A stretch of 64,000 nucleotides of DNA from Aradus depressus (Eukaryota; Arthropoda; Insecta; Hemiptera; Aradidae): positions 53,895,087 to 53,959,086 of the forward strand of contig OY759216.1 of NCBI GenBank assembly GCA_963662175.1. Direction: 5' to 3'. The position numbers and the translations under genes were made by a program. The notes beneath the pieces are model-generated. The model was not told the origin of the DNA and made no database searches. It was given only the letters and a program-made list of their open reading frames with translations. Positions 45,802-56,236 of this stretch are shown piece after piece (positions within the stretch are counted from its first letter, which is position 1; each line of letters starts with the position of its first letter).

Positions 45802-46119
45802 CTATAAACTATACACGTGTTACACGAACAAATTTTAGCGTCTGTTCAAAATAACACACTTTGAAGTGTGTCAGAAACGACTACATGAAAACAGGTTGGT
45901 ATAACACACATTCCATTTGCAGTGTACGCATAGGATCTTATAACTAGACTCCGGTAGTGGTTGGAATTCATCTTATTCAGAGCATATTTTCTCCTCGCAG
46001 TCGTCCTAAAGAAAAGTTATGTTATTTCTCGACATGTATGTAGATGACATTGGTCAGCATTTAGTTCAAAACATCTAAATTAAATATTTAAATAAAAAAA
46101 TAAAAAAAAATAACAAAAA

Positions 46120-46410
46120 AAATAGTCTGTGAATCACTGGTAATGTACTTGGAATTAACTTTTCGCCCCCCCCCCCCCCCCCCCCCCCCCTCCAAAACCA
46201 GTCGAGTTTTACGCTAATATTCAATAGTTGACTACATCAGGGCTCCTAAATCCTCATACTAAATTTTGTGTCGATAACTTCATTATATCGGCAGTTATTA
46301 GGATTTTTGAATTGTGCCCCCTCCCCTGAACCCCGCCTTCTTTTCGGCCGATATCGCTTAAATTTGACAGCATTGGATTTTGACTTAAAATATGAAATTT
46401 CATGTCTGAT
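46120..46410 (+). mobile_element. Family A copy with long poly(C)
   Basis: Start motif 'gtctgtgaatcactggtaat', poly(C) at 46166-46190, 'tgtcgataacttcattatat', 'cggcagttattaggattttt', 'cggccgatatcgcttaaatt'. Confidence 0.75.
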
Positions 46411-47033
46411 TTTTGGCAAAATTTAATCAGATTTAGGTTAGCCCAAACAAATTTCAAGTTCATTGCTACAATCGCTTCCGATTAAGAGCGCACACAATCC
46501 GCTCACCTTATATTGTGAAATTCCCAGGAAAACTCGATCTTGGATTTTCGCAATACAATATTTCCTAGCAAAAAATCATTTTGAGTGTCTAGGCATCTTG
46601 TAAGAAGCAAAGAATGATTGGAGAAACGTCCCGCCTGAACCAAGCCAACAGACACTGTTGTAGGTATATAGTCTTTGTATAACCCAAGTAGTGTACAAAA
46701 ACACTCAAGCTACAGACAGTCATCCCCATACATTTTTATTTATTTCTTATATCCCCCACCCCCACCCCAAAGTTCCTAAATATATTAAATCATACCAAGA
46801 CTCAAAGTCCTTTATTTACTGCACAAAGTATGGCCGAAAATTTACAAAGAAAGTTTGAAAGAAAAAAGAAAAAAATATGAAAATAAAACAAAAGTTTTAC
46901 ACTTTTTTTTTTTTGTAGTGCTGGAGTAGAGATAAAGTTGGTTGCCATGGGCAGAACGCTCCTCACTCTCAACACATTTGTAAGTTTTTCTCCCTAAGGA
47001 AATGTATTTATCAGATTTTTTTTTGTTATAGAT
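46411..47033. other. Non-coding stretch, nothing recognised
   Basis: AT-rich with poly(T) at 46903-46915. Confidence 0.45.
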
Positions 47034-47220
47034 ATATTTTTTTTTGGCTTACGTACGACGATGCATATTAGCCATTTCACTGTGTGTTATCTAGTTATTT
47101 ACGACATCCACGGCACCGGGAGGGAGTTTTATCTACGAAATAAAACTCACTCCCGGACGGGATTCGAACCCGCAAACCATGGTGAGACCATGCGACCAAA
47201 GCCCGCACGGCCACCACGGC
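47034..47220 (-). mobile_element. SINE2, near full length
   Basis: Poly(T), 'cttacgtacgacgatgcata', 'ggcaccgggagggagtttta', inverse B box 'gggattcgaaccc', head inverse 'gcccgcacggccaccacgg'. Confidence 0.85.
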
Positions 47221-47631
47221 GGGCAACCTATACACATAAAATACTAATAAATGTTTCAGGAGATTTATGAACTTATTTCACTCTTTATTTATAACTAGCG
47301 GGAGATGCCCGGTGTAATTTCAAGCAGGTTAGTAACGTCATCAGCACGGTTATTTACATGATTTTCGAAATAAATTGTTTCCAATGATTTTAAGGTCGGT
47401 TTGTGACTTACACGTCGCCGTAAATGGGAATTTGCCTTGCACTTAAGTCCATTAAAACGACGTTCTACTCCAAAATTCAAAACCCATCTTAGTCTCCCAG
47501 TTGTGACTCAGATGGTGGACAGGAATAACTCGTCTGTCCCCATCCATGATATTTTAAATTGTTAATGTTTGTTGTTGTAGATTTTTATTTATTTATTTTT
47601 ATTATTTAGTTTATTCAAAAATTTTTTATCA
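47221..47631. other. Non-coding stretch with a repeat-end-like motif
   Basis: 'aactagcgggagatgcccgg' at 47292-47311 resembles a terminus of a repeat common in insects. No gene. Confidence 0.35.
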
Positions 47632-47705
47632 GACTGCCTGATGATGAGGGAAACCTCGAAAGCCGGCTAGCTATTACTTTAATAAAAATCTGTGAGAGGT
47701 CAGAC
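47632..47705 (+). mobile_element. Candidate Penelope-like 3' end with hammerhead-like core
   Basis: 'ctgatgatgagggaaacctc' followed by gaaa and 'gccggctagc'. The CUGAUGA and GAAA core strings flank a perfect 4-bp stem GAGG/CCTC with a GAAA loop. An AATAAAA-type 3' region follows. Penelope-like elements are known to carry hammerhead ribozyme motifs; whether this one folds or cuts is unknown. Confidence 0.4.
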
Positions 47706-48781
47706 TACCTTATATTTGACATCCTGCCATCTTAGCACCACTATTATATTTTATTTTCTACAGCTAAACCCTTTTAATGAGCTCCGGAGTACGAGTATAG
47801 AATACTCAATCATCTACATGTATACACAAAATTGGGTTATATATTTACCAAAATTTATTTTCTTTGCAAGGAAAATTTATGTTTTTATGAGAATTTATGT
47901 TTTTTGGAACAATATACCTTTGTTCACATTGGTTCTACCTCAAATCTGATGAATATGGAAAATGTAACCTTTTCGAAGTTTTCCGAATAAATTTATGGGT
48001 GGAGGTTTTTTAAAATGTTTATATTAATATACCCTTATAATAATAATAGGCAAAAAAATTAATACATGAATAGTTTATCATTGAAAAAATGGTTTCCAAG
48101 GACTGTGTAAATCTATAAGTAAAAAGTGTCATTGTGTTGTTGCGTAGATATACGTAATTAACTGTTTAGAAATGTCCAAAAGAAACAATACTAGAGACAG
48201 TTGCGTCATAAACTATTTTATTATCTCGAACTTGTTTCTTCACTTTGTCGCACTGCGTAGGACCATAAGATGGAAAGAAAACGAAAAAAAAAAAAACTAT
48301 AAAAGAGACAAACGACATACTAAGCAAAAAGTATACTAACACTTTATGTCAGTAGTTGAAAAAATAATTTTAAAATAGTTCCTTAGACTATCAGGCCAAT
48401 CCCACATAAATCGTATACTGTTGACGGACAAATTGTCAATAGTCTTTTCTACGTCAACAGCAAACATAGAGATATCATATTCCCATTCCAAGCGTTTTAC
48501 AGAAACCTTTCGTTCCACTGCACTCCACCTCCAATCCCATCTTCACAATCCTGAGAGCATGAGCTGGAGGTGGCCTCGCCGACCTTCTTACATTTGATGA
48601 CAAGAAAATTAAAAGCTACACAAAGCAATTAAAAAAAAAAAATTTAATTTAAGAGATGTTCGCTCAAAAAACAAAAATAATAAAAATAATGCCTAAAGTG
48701 GTGAAAAATGTAGAAAAAATGATAGATATTGTAATCAAAGTAGATGCTTGCTAGCGACTGTAGAATTCAAAATTCTGGGGG
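47706..48781. other. Non-coding stretch
   Basis: The 60-codon minus frame at 48336-48518 has plausible amino-acid composition but no recognised family and no start or splice context that I can support. Confidence 0.35.
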
Positions 48782-48890
48782 TATTGAGGGTCAGTCAACC
48801 AAGATGAAATTCCGGTGAAATCTCGACATCAAATTTCTGACCGGTTCTATAACTTCCCCTGTACTTCGTATAGCGGGGAAATAATAAATG
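48782..48890 (+). mobile_element. Family A copy, 3' end
   Basis: 'gatgaaattccggtgaaatc', 'caaatttctgaccggttcta', 'acttcccctgtacttcgtat', 'agcggggaaataa'. Both terminal hairpin arms are visible. Confidence 0.75.
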
Positions 48891-49021
48891 TAAATAAAGT
48901 GAGAGAAAAAGAGCTGCAACTAAAGAGTACAACTTAATTAGAAATCTACATCACAAGATATATTGGGAGGGCTGGTGTACACCTAGGGACCTAAGCATCC
49001 AATGGTCTTACCCCTTCCCTG

Positions 49022-49245
49022 ATAGTTCTACTGTGAGAGTCCTTAATTGTGCCCACCCAGTTTTAGTTATATAAGGCAAGGGGTGTTTAACGAGTAGCTG
49101 ACATCGCACAGGCTCGGGACCGTCGCTTAACACCCTATATAAGTTTTTTACCACTCAGTTCAAAAACTAATAGGCATAAGCCGGGTTTCGACCCGCGATC
49201 TTGAGCTCAGTAGACTTGCACGCTACCTCCGAGCCACCGGCATCC
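49022..49245 (-). mobile_element. SINE1, tail-less copy
   Basis: Body 'tgtgagagtccttaattgtg' to 'ggctcgggaccgtcgcttaa', inverse B-box-like 'gggtttcgacccgcgatc', head 'cgagccaccggcatcc'. Confidence 0.75.
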
Positions 49246-49969
49246 TTAAACAACACTAACTCGCTGTACAAAGCAATTTTCCTGTTTAAAATTCTATTAA
49301 AAGCCCAAACTAGTTGTATGACTTTTCAGTCGAAATTTAGCTAAAACTAGGTAACATTGAATAAAATAGATACTGTATCGATTCATTCAACCTTTTGTGT
49401 AATGGCTCATTGTTACCTTGATCTCATTTTTGTAATTGTCTCGTAAACCGCACAAACCACCACAAACAAAAAATATCTACCTTCCCATTTCATATTGTTT
49501 GCTTTGATTTTCCCAATTTGTTGTCTTTTTAGATGATTAGGAGAAGTCAGTTCAAGGAATGACACAACATGAGACCGTTGGTGTCCGCAAAGACCTTAAA
49601 GAAAATTATAAAAGAATACCATCTGATGTAATAAGGGTAGTCTTCAAGGAAGAAAATTATAGAGGACCCTTCCCCGATCCATGTTTGAGGGAGCATGAAG
49701 AGCTTCGGATGTCTGAGAGGAACACTTAACGTGAAATGTCTCCGTCTTTCTGATTACATTACGCTATTACTATCAAAAGAAGTCATCAGGGAACCGTCGA
49801 TGCCACATATTTCAGTTTTATAGTAGTTTTGACGTGAAAACGTCTATTCGCTCGTTAAGCACAGTGATAGCCGGTCAAACTTTCTTGTGTTACAAAATAC
49901 CGTCAGATTTCAATCGATGGGTAATAACTGCGAGACTAATAATGCGATAACAACGGTTGAGGTCACAAT
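49246..49969. other. Non-coding stretch upstream of a small Cys-rich frame
   Basis: No recognised feature. The frame ending at 50084 is open from 49887, but its first 27 codons look unremarkable. Confidence 0.4.
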
Positions 49970-50084
49970 GGATGTATGTACGTGTTTGTTGTGCGGTGTT
50001 TGTTTTGCCTGTGACATTATCGGGCTAGTGTGGGCGCCGGCGGATGATTGTTGCGAATTAGCGTTGTGTAAAATTAGAAATTAG
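49970..50084 (+). CDS. Possible small cysteine-rich protein (38 codons), not recognised
   Basis: The frame may start further up at an ATG at 49887, but the ATG at about 49970-49972 has a good animal start context (cacaATGG) and opens the Cys-rich part. It has 38 residues with 8 Cys: C4, C6, C9, C12, C15 (CxCxxCxxCxxC), then a hydrophobic stretch with one Trp, CC at 28-29 and C34, and a basic C-terminus. The GC content of this piece is well above its neighbours. An AATAAA signal follows at about 50172. I know no family with certainty; the spacing suggests metal binding or disulphides, but I assign no function. It may instead belong to the transposon-like remnant just downstream. Confidence 0.25.
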
Positions 50085-50241
50085 TGTAGCGTGATAACGC
50101 GTTTAGATTGGACGTTAATTCGGGTGTCATTGTAGAGAGCTTGAGGAGCACTACTAGGACTCAAAGTGAAACAATAAAAATATTAGCCTTAATATATGTA
50201 AAAATCGGTATTAAATTGAAAATTGCAAAAAAAAAATAAAG

Positions 50242-50393
50242 ATGTCGTCTCATATGAATCGTAAATATGCGCGGAATTATAGAAAACGCAAATCAGAGGA
50301 AAGCTCGCATCAAAAGGAATTTAAAAAAACCTAAAAAGTCTAGTGCCGAGCAACGACAGCATCGAAAAGAAAAGGAAAAATAATTTTATACCG
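50242..50393 (+). pseudogene. Short, strongly basic frame with one frameshift (transposon ORF remnant?)
   Basis: The ATG at 50242 opens a Lys/Arg/Ser-rich frame that ends at 50332-50334 just after a 7-A run (50323-50329). One base fewer in that run would continue it to a stop at 50391-50393 through a segment with a 'SAEQRQHRKEK' motif. Similar 'AERQRxxR' N-termini occur in several transposable-element and uncharacterised insect proteins. Identity is uncertain. Confidence 0.3.
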
Positions 50394-51548
50394 ACGTTTT
50401 CACGGAAAATCTACGGCTTGGACTTTGACTACGCCTTAATGTTGTTTCTTTTCATTTGTCTCATTCTTCTTCGAGAAAGCATTTTAAAACTACCACGAAC
50501 ATTTCCTAAGCTATTTACGGACCAGTTTAGCATTGGTTCCGAAAAATTCTAGATGGGTACCCAAGTGTGGAAACAGAAGGTTACAATATAGCAGACTTGG
50601 GGAGAGATCTAAATGAAGCTAAACCGGACACAGGAGGGGCTGAGAGAGGTGTAAGGTGGACCTTGAAGAGGGAACAGAAAAATAAACGGTTGGTCGGACA
50701 TTGTTAGATGAAATAGGACAAGTTCAAGAGGAATTGTGTAATATCAAGTCAGATAAAATAGTTATCTCAAGAAACCAGACCAGCCAAGACGTGCAACAAT
50801 AACAATAGTTAGCTAGTTATAACAACAAATAAATAAATAAACGATATATACTAAAATAAGTAGTGTAAAAGGCCGGTTGTAGGCCAGGATCAAAGAGGAG
50901 GAGGACGGATCTGTGACAATCTTTGACACTTCCCACGAACAGGAGGGATCTGATTCGACGTGTGGTTATCCGAGTCAGGTTATGATAACTATTATTAAGT
51001 ATTAATGCAATACTTACCAAAGCATATGAAAGATATAAAAGGCATTACATGATCTTGAACAATCAACTAGTAACTTCTAAGTTGAGGAACGCGGACATAT
51101 TGTGGAATTTGTAATAAATAAATTTTTAAAAATAAAGATTCTCGATCTTTAGTGGAATAGACAATATATCAAAAAATAAGTTTGTTTTATTTACCAATCA
51201 ACTAATGACAAATAACGACTGGTAATAAGTAACTACTGGTAACAAGTAACTACTAGTAACAAGTAACTACTGTAATAAGTATCATATGATAATGATTAAA
51301 GGAGGTGCATATTCAGAGCCTATGAAAGGCATAAAAGGCATTACATGATCTTGAACAATCAAATAATGATAAACAACGACGGGTAAGTCACAAGTAACTA
51401 CTAGTAACAAGTAACTACTGGTAACACGTAGTATATAGCCCTACACGTCGCTGGAAGCTGGAGACAGCTACAACCATCGACGTCACGACATTTGAACAGG
51501 TATATAATAGGTGGCTCCTCCCAGATTTGCAAAAATTAAAAGGAGATG
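50394..51548. other. Non-coding stretch with short duplicated phrases
   Basis: A ~40-bp segment, 'ggcattacatgatcttgaac', occurs at 51041 and 51337, and 'taacaagtaactactagtaac' type repeats lie at 51235-51275 and 51390-51425. A fragment at 50958-50987 resembles an arm of the MITE at 57238. No gene. Confidence 0.5.
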
Positions 51549-51628
51549 AGTTAGTTATTGTGACTAATGCCCGGGCTTTAACTACGAGGTCATATCGCCT
51601 CTTTTGTCGCTCTGGTCGACATCCCGAC
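51549..51628 (-). mobile_element. SINE1, short tail fragment
   Basis: 'agttagttattgtgactaat' to 'tcatatcgcctcttttgtcg' and 'ctctggtcgacat'. Confidence 0.8.
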
Positions 51629-52174
51629 ACCTCGGTTATATTATTTTATTACCGTTTTCCTCGAATGTTTCAACTAATGAACCAAAAGTTTTTATCCCCT
51701 ACACATTTTTGAAGTTTTCATTTGTATACTAGATTAAATAGAAAGTACACTATTCTTCTGTGTTGTTCGAAAAATGAGAAGAAATACCTAGAAGCTCTAG
51801 GTGTGTCTTCATTGAATATAGGTCAGATGATCTTTTTTTGGTGGGCTCATCAATTGGGGTTAAATTTTCAGATAAACATTTAATATTTTGCCAATTTGGC
51901 AAACGTAGAACAGGGTAAAAAATTAAAGCCAGGGTTGACTCGCCAAAACAATGTTCTCTATCTTCCAACTACAACTGGGCCGTCGGTCGGATCAAAACAA
52001 GTAAGAATACACTATAAAGAAAGATCTCCTTTAATAGGTGTTATACCCCTGCAGCTATATGAAGAACAGGGGAAGTTACGTAATCGGTCAGAAATATGAA
52101 GGTGACTGCAGCGGAGTATCTTGTCCGATCCCCTAGCCTAAATCCAAAAATGGAGGGGAAAAAAGGCGTCGAAA
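51629..52174. other. Non-coding stretch
   Basis: A minus-oriented family A 3'-end snippet lies at 52065-52100 (gggaagttacgtaatcggtc). Nothing else supported. Confidence 0.4.
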
Positions 52175-52430
52175 ACAATTTGTTTTTGAGCGATTTTGCG
52201 GAAAATTAATTCGGAAAATTTCATGTAGAAAAAACATTCATTACATCGACAGTTCTTGAGTTGAGCCTCACCTCTGATTTCCCGGCTCATTCAGCTGAAA
52301 ATCAGTAGGTGTTTTCAAAAACAATAGACTCTGGATACACATGTACAATTTCTTGTTGATATATGCATTCTATCGGGAGTAATCGTGTTCTTAGACTCAC
52401 ACACACATTTTTTTACATTTTTGGAATTGT
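52175..52430 (+). mobile_element. Family A copy, modules and part of 3' region
   Basis: 'gcgattttgcggaaaattaa', 'cattcattacatcgacagtt', 'gctgaaaatcagtaggtgtt', 'gcattctatcgggagtaatc', 'agactcacacacac'. Confidence 0.72.
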
Positions 52431-52435
52431 CTATA

Positions 52436-52500
52436 TTAAAGACCCCTAAGGTATATAAAAATTTAGGGTAGGCAAAATTTAGGACTCCCAGAGTAGAGTT
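52436..52500 (+). mobile_element. SINE1 internal fragment abutting the mariner
   Basis: 'aatttagggtaggcaaaatt' and 'taggactcccagagtagagt', joined directly to the truncated 3' end of the mariner. Confidence 0.75.
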
Positions 52501-53340
52501 TCGGTTTTTGAAAATAATTTTATTTATTCATCTACTTCAATGTTATTCCCTTCAAAATAGTCCCCATTAGATATTATACACTTATGCCAGCGCTTCTTCC
52601 AGTCCCCGAAACACTTCTGGAACTCGATCTTTGGGATAGCATTTAGCTCTCACAACAATGCGCTTTTAATCTCATCTATGCTTGTGAAACGACGGCCCTT
52701 TAAGGTTCTCTTTATTGTTACGAACAAGAGTCAGAAAGATGTCTGGCGAATATGGAGACTGGGGCATCATTACAGTGTTGTTTTGGCCAAAAATTCACGA
52801 ACAAGCAATGAAGTGTGAGCAGTTGCATTATCGTGGTGCAAAAGCCATGAACTGTTCCATGCGTGTCACAAATCCATGCGTTTTTTTCGGATTGTTTCAC
52901 GCAAACGGCGTTGAACTTGTAGGGAGGAATTGATAGTTTGACCTTGTGGCAAGAACTCATGCAGTTAAAAAACGTGCTGGGGCCTCCAGGGCGCACGTCA
53001 TCTTCACGGCCTTTTGGGAAACGCTTAAACCATTCGTAAACCCTAGTTTTACTCATAGACTCACCAAAAGCAATATTTGACATTTCTAAAACTTTGCTGC
53101 ACTTTATTCCATTCTTATAGAAAAATTTAATGCAAATTCTCTGATCCATTTCGCATAATCGCCGATCGTACCAAAACACATGTATCCTCTTTGACAGCTG
53201 ACAGCAGGCTACACATTCGGTTTGGCTAACAATGTACAGATACTTTTCAGATATGTCATATCATATCTATATATCAACACAACAACGAAAAAATCGCGCA
53301 AATTGGAGTAAAAGTAACGTTACTTTTCGAACACACCTCG
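52501..53340 (-). mobile_element. mariner-family transposon, internally deleted, 3' terminus lost
   Basis: The 5' terminus on the minus strand is 'cgaggtgtgttcgaaaagta' (53319-53340), typical of mariner inverted repeats, with TA-rich flank next to it. The transposase remnant follows (see the pseudogene entry). The 3' side stops at 52501 where a SINE1 fragment begins, so no second inverted repeat is seen. Confidence 0.85.
52524..53179 (-). pseudogene. mariner transposase remnant, deleted and frameshifted
   Basis: Encodes a broken transposase of the Tc1/mariner (DD34D) superfamily, which would cut and paste the element at TA sites. The N-terminal part (53179 leftwards) holds the first DNA-binding helix-turn-helix: 'MDQRICIKFFYKNGIKCSK', then 'SKTRVYEWFKRFPKGRED' and a PGxPST linker. 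After that the catalytic core is largely deleted: the first Asp region (TGDE-type) is absent. In another frame 'HHDNA' (52825-52838, inverse) of the second catalytic block is recognisable, and the C-terminal 'WHKCIIS' ... stop at 52524 is in yet another register. The in-frame 153-codon frame therefore mixes real N-terminus with shifted sequence. Not functional. Confidence 0.9.
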
Positions 53341-54179
53341 TATATATAAAACAATCTCTTTTGAGTTGTCTCTCTCTCTCTATAATGATCAAATGGCCTT
53401 GAGCTGGAGTCCTGATTTATGTGATCTCTGAGACAGAACCAAAACCAACTTTTGTACCTTATATGGTCCATTTGAAAAGAACCAAAACATTCTTATATTA
53501 CAGTATTATACAAAGAGAAAAATACTAGAAATTATCAGACAATATAGAACTTAATCTGGTCTTGGTTATACGTCGTTCGGAAAGTAAAACATAAGTATTT
53601 GGAGCCCCGTATCCTTTGTTAAAACTTTTAAAGTTATTTCACGCGAGAGATTTTCTCGACGGAAAGCGTCCATAGACACCTTCATTATTCCTTCAGTTCG
53701 ATTCAATTTAAAGTTCCGGGTCTATTAATTTCAGCTAGGATGGATGTAAATAAACATTTTCACTTGTACAACCTCTTCAATGGTTGTAACGATAAATTTA
53801 CAATGATGACCTCGGAAATTTCTAGTGATTGCGGGGGGAGAGAAGGGGTGGGGGGGGGGGGGGGGGGGGAGCACAACGCCACTGATTGACAAACTTAAGA
53901 AACTTCGTTTAATGAGTTTTCCTGACCCTGAACAGGGAAGAGAAAGACGAGCCTTAACAGAGAAAACCAGTATATATTAATTGTTGTTAAGTCACAGCGC
54001 TCATTAGCCTACACCTAAATAGTACAAGTAATAAATTTTATTTTCAGGTTAAGCACTGCAGCCTAGAAGATTCCGTGCACTATTGGTCAGAATTTAAATG
54101 AACTCGAACTTTCTGGAACGGCTACAAGTGATTACATGATCCAAAATAATCTTTTGGATGAGTAGCAACATTTTAAAAA
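53341..54179. other. Non-coding stretch
   Basis: (ct)n-like run near 53370-53380, poly(G) at 53850-53869, and a mariner-end-like 'cgttcggaaagtaaaac' at 53574-53590 without partner. No gene. Confidence 0.45.
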
Positions 54180-54853
54180 ATTCGTCGGTGAATCACCGGC
54201 TATGTACTCCCCCAGCACGAATTCGTAATTACTCAATAACGATTTCGCACTCATTTCAAAGCCACCTCTCACTATTTGGGCTAAAACTCAATATAATCCT
54301 GAATCCTTTTACAGAATTTTATGTCGATATACACAGTCATTAGAGTACTTGAGTCGAACCCCCTTCTCTGATTCCCCTCTCCCCTTCAACAGAATCCACG
54401 GAAAATTAATAGGCCCATCCTTGTCGGGTTTCGAATTTAAATATAAAAATTTCATATCGATATATACATTACAACGGCAGTTATTACGTTCTTAGTTGAG
54501 CCCCCTCTCCCCTTTGGCTGATTTCGCTGAAAATCAATGCATATTAAATGTTGTGTCGATACATTCATCACATCTGCAGTTTTTGTATTAAGAAGCCACG
54601 CCCAATCCCCTCTCCCCCTTTGGCAGATTTGGTAAAAAATCAGTAGGTGTCATCTTTAGAAGGTTCTGGATATACATGTAGAATTTAGTGTCGATACGTT
54701 TATTTTATCGAGAATTATCGTGTTCACAGGCACACAAAACATTTTTCTTTCAGCTTTGGACCAGGGGTACACATGAAATTCCGTTGAAAACTCCGGATCG
54801 AATTTCTGACTGATTACATAACTTCCCCTATACTTCGTAGAGCTGAGTAATAA
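54180..54853 (+). mobile_element. Family A, most complete dispersed copy
   Basis: The copy starts 'ttcgtcggtgaatcaccggc' with 'tatgtactcccccagcacga'. Internal modules start at 'tcgatatacacagtcattag', 'tcgatatatacattacaacg' and 'tcgatacattcatcacatct', each with a pyrimidine-rich tract, a gaaaatcaat segment and a 'tacatataaaattt'-like end. The closing part is 'tcgagaattatcgtgttcac', 'ctccggatcgaatttctgac' and the hairpin 'cttcccctatacttcg'. No coding capacity. Confidence 0.85.
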
Positions 54854-55767
54854 TAACTTTAAAACATAAGGAAAACCGAAACAGGTAATTTGAATCAAAA
54901 TAAACAGATGAACATATGGACCAACTTGATAAATCCATGGTAAGTTCGAATTTTAAGATAACAAAATGAAACTTATCTCTCGCCATTCTAGATCAACAAT
55001 GACAAATAGATGTCTTTAATAGTTATTAAAATAAATTCCAGATGACATGAACTCTCATACTTCGCCGATTGGCAGCATTCGTTTGAGTCCAAACTTTAAG
55101 AAAGCGTAATTTGAATCAGAATAACTTTAGACTGGGAACTGAAGCCTTCTCTAGTGCCTTGATTGTAATGTTTGTTTGTGATGGAGTTGTTATATGTTAT
55201 AATTTTTTATAATTAGGTACATTAGATAGCAATTTTCTGGGGAGGCACGGGGCATTCTGAGGGGGCCGTGCCCACCCCTGCCCCCTCATGTGTTGTCGAA
55301 ATCCAACCATCCAACTCATAGCGATTCATTGATGATTATATAGCTAACCCCATGTGAAAATATTTAAACATATAATAAAATAATACTAGCAATTTCTCTT
55401 GGTAAAAACCTCAAAATTTGCCTAATAACATAATTTTGATAATTATAGCAGGTTTTTTTCTCTCTTTGTATACGATACGACTTACTAATTACCGACAGGA
55501 CTGACACACTTGAGAGGGTGTTAATGAGTTTTTGTCTAACCTTGACGAGGAAGGTGGGAGGCTTGCAAAGAAAATCAGGACAATCCATGATTGTCGATAA
55601 AAGGTTATGTATTATTTCATGTTGCAATGTGGCTCATACATACATACAGGAGGCCAGTCAGCCTTGTCCTAGTAGTGTATGGAGCTCAAGTGCACTAGGT
55701 CAACCTACTTGATTATATACAACTCACTATACTAGGCATCACCATTATACTCGTACATCTGGCCTTG
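54854..55767. other. Non-coding stretch, nothing recognised
   Basis: The 87-codon minus and 64-codon plus frames at 55364-55712 overlap on opposite strands with no recognised family. Confidence 0.4.
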
Positions 55768-55848
55768 GTCGGTGAATCACAGATAATCTACTTCCCCAGC
55801 ATCAATTAATAAATTAGGTGTTCGCACCGACCAGTTAAGCTAAAAATA
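55768..55848 (+). mobile_element. Family A 5' end only
   Basis: 'ggtcggtgaatcacagataa', 'tctacttccccagcatcaat', then divergent. Confidence 0.7.
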
Positions 55849-56236
55849 TATAAAAAAATTAACAAAAACGTATGTTTAAAAAAAAAATATATTGTCTATT
55901 TCACAAGATCTATAAAATATATGGGAGTACTTTCGGTATTGCTATTATCTTCGGCCACGACTTAACACATACTGAATGGAAATTCCACCAGTTTCCCGGG
56001 GGTTTCCCCTGTCACTCCTGAACAACGTACAACTCAGTAAAATCAACTCTCGCACAACACATCAACGAAAACGAAAACCTTTTTGAAATTCAGGCATACA
56101 TTTTTGTTACAAAGGCACGTAACTCAACTCAATGGAACAACTGGAAATAAACAGAGCAATATAAAAAACAAATTGTATGAACGATCCGACCAATCTCAAA
56201 TTATATTCGTATACGTACCTACTTATAGATGACTTA

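Larger units (their letters stand above)
44278..45924. mobile_element. Outer palindromic DNA element carrying two nested insertions
   Basis: Left end 'cactgcaaatatgaagtgtg' and right end 'cattccatttgcagtg' are inverted. The arms continue as 'atagtcgtttctgacacact' on the left and 'agtgtgtcagaaacgactac' on the right. The left arm is interrupted by a SINE1 (44381-44730) and the centre by a hAT-type element (45042-45801). Without them the element is roughly 0.5 kb and non-coding. Superfamily not assigned. Confidence 0.75.

Noticed and set aside
48336..48518. 60-codon minus frame with protein-like composition
   Set aside because: No recognised family, no splice or start support; neighbouring frame also open. 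Kept only as a note.
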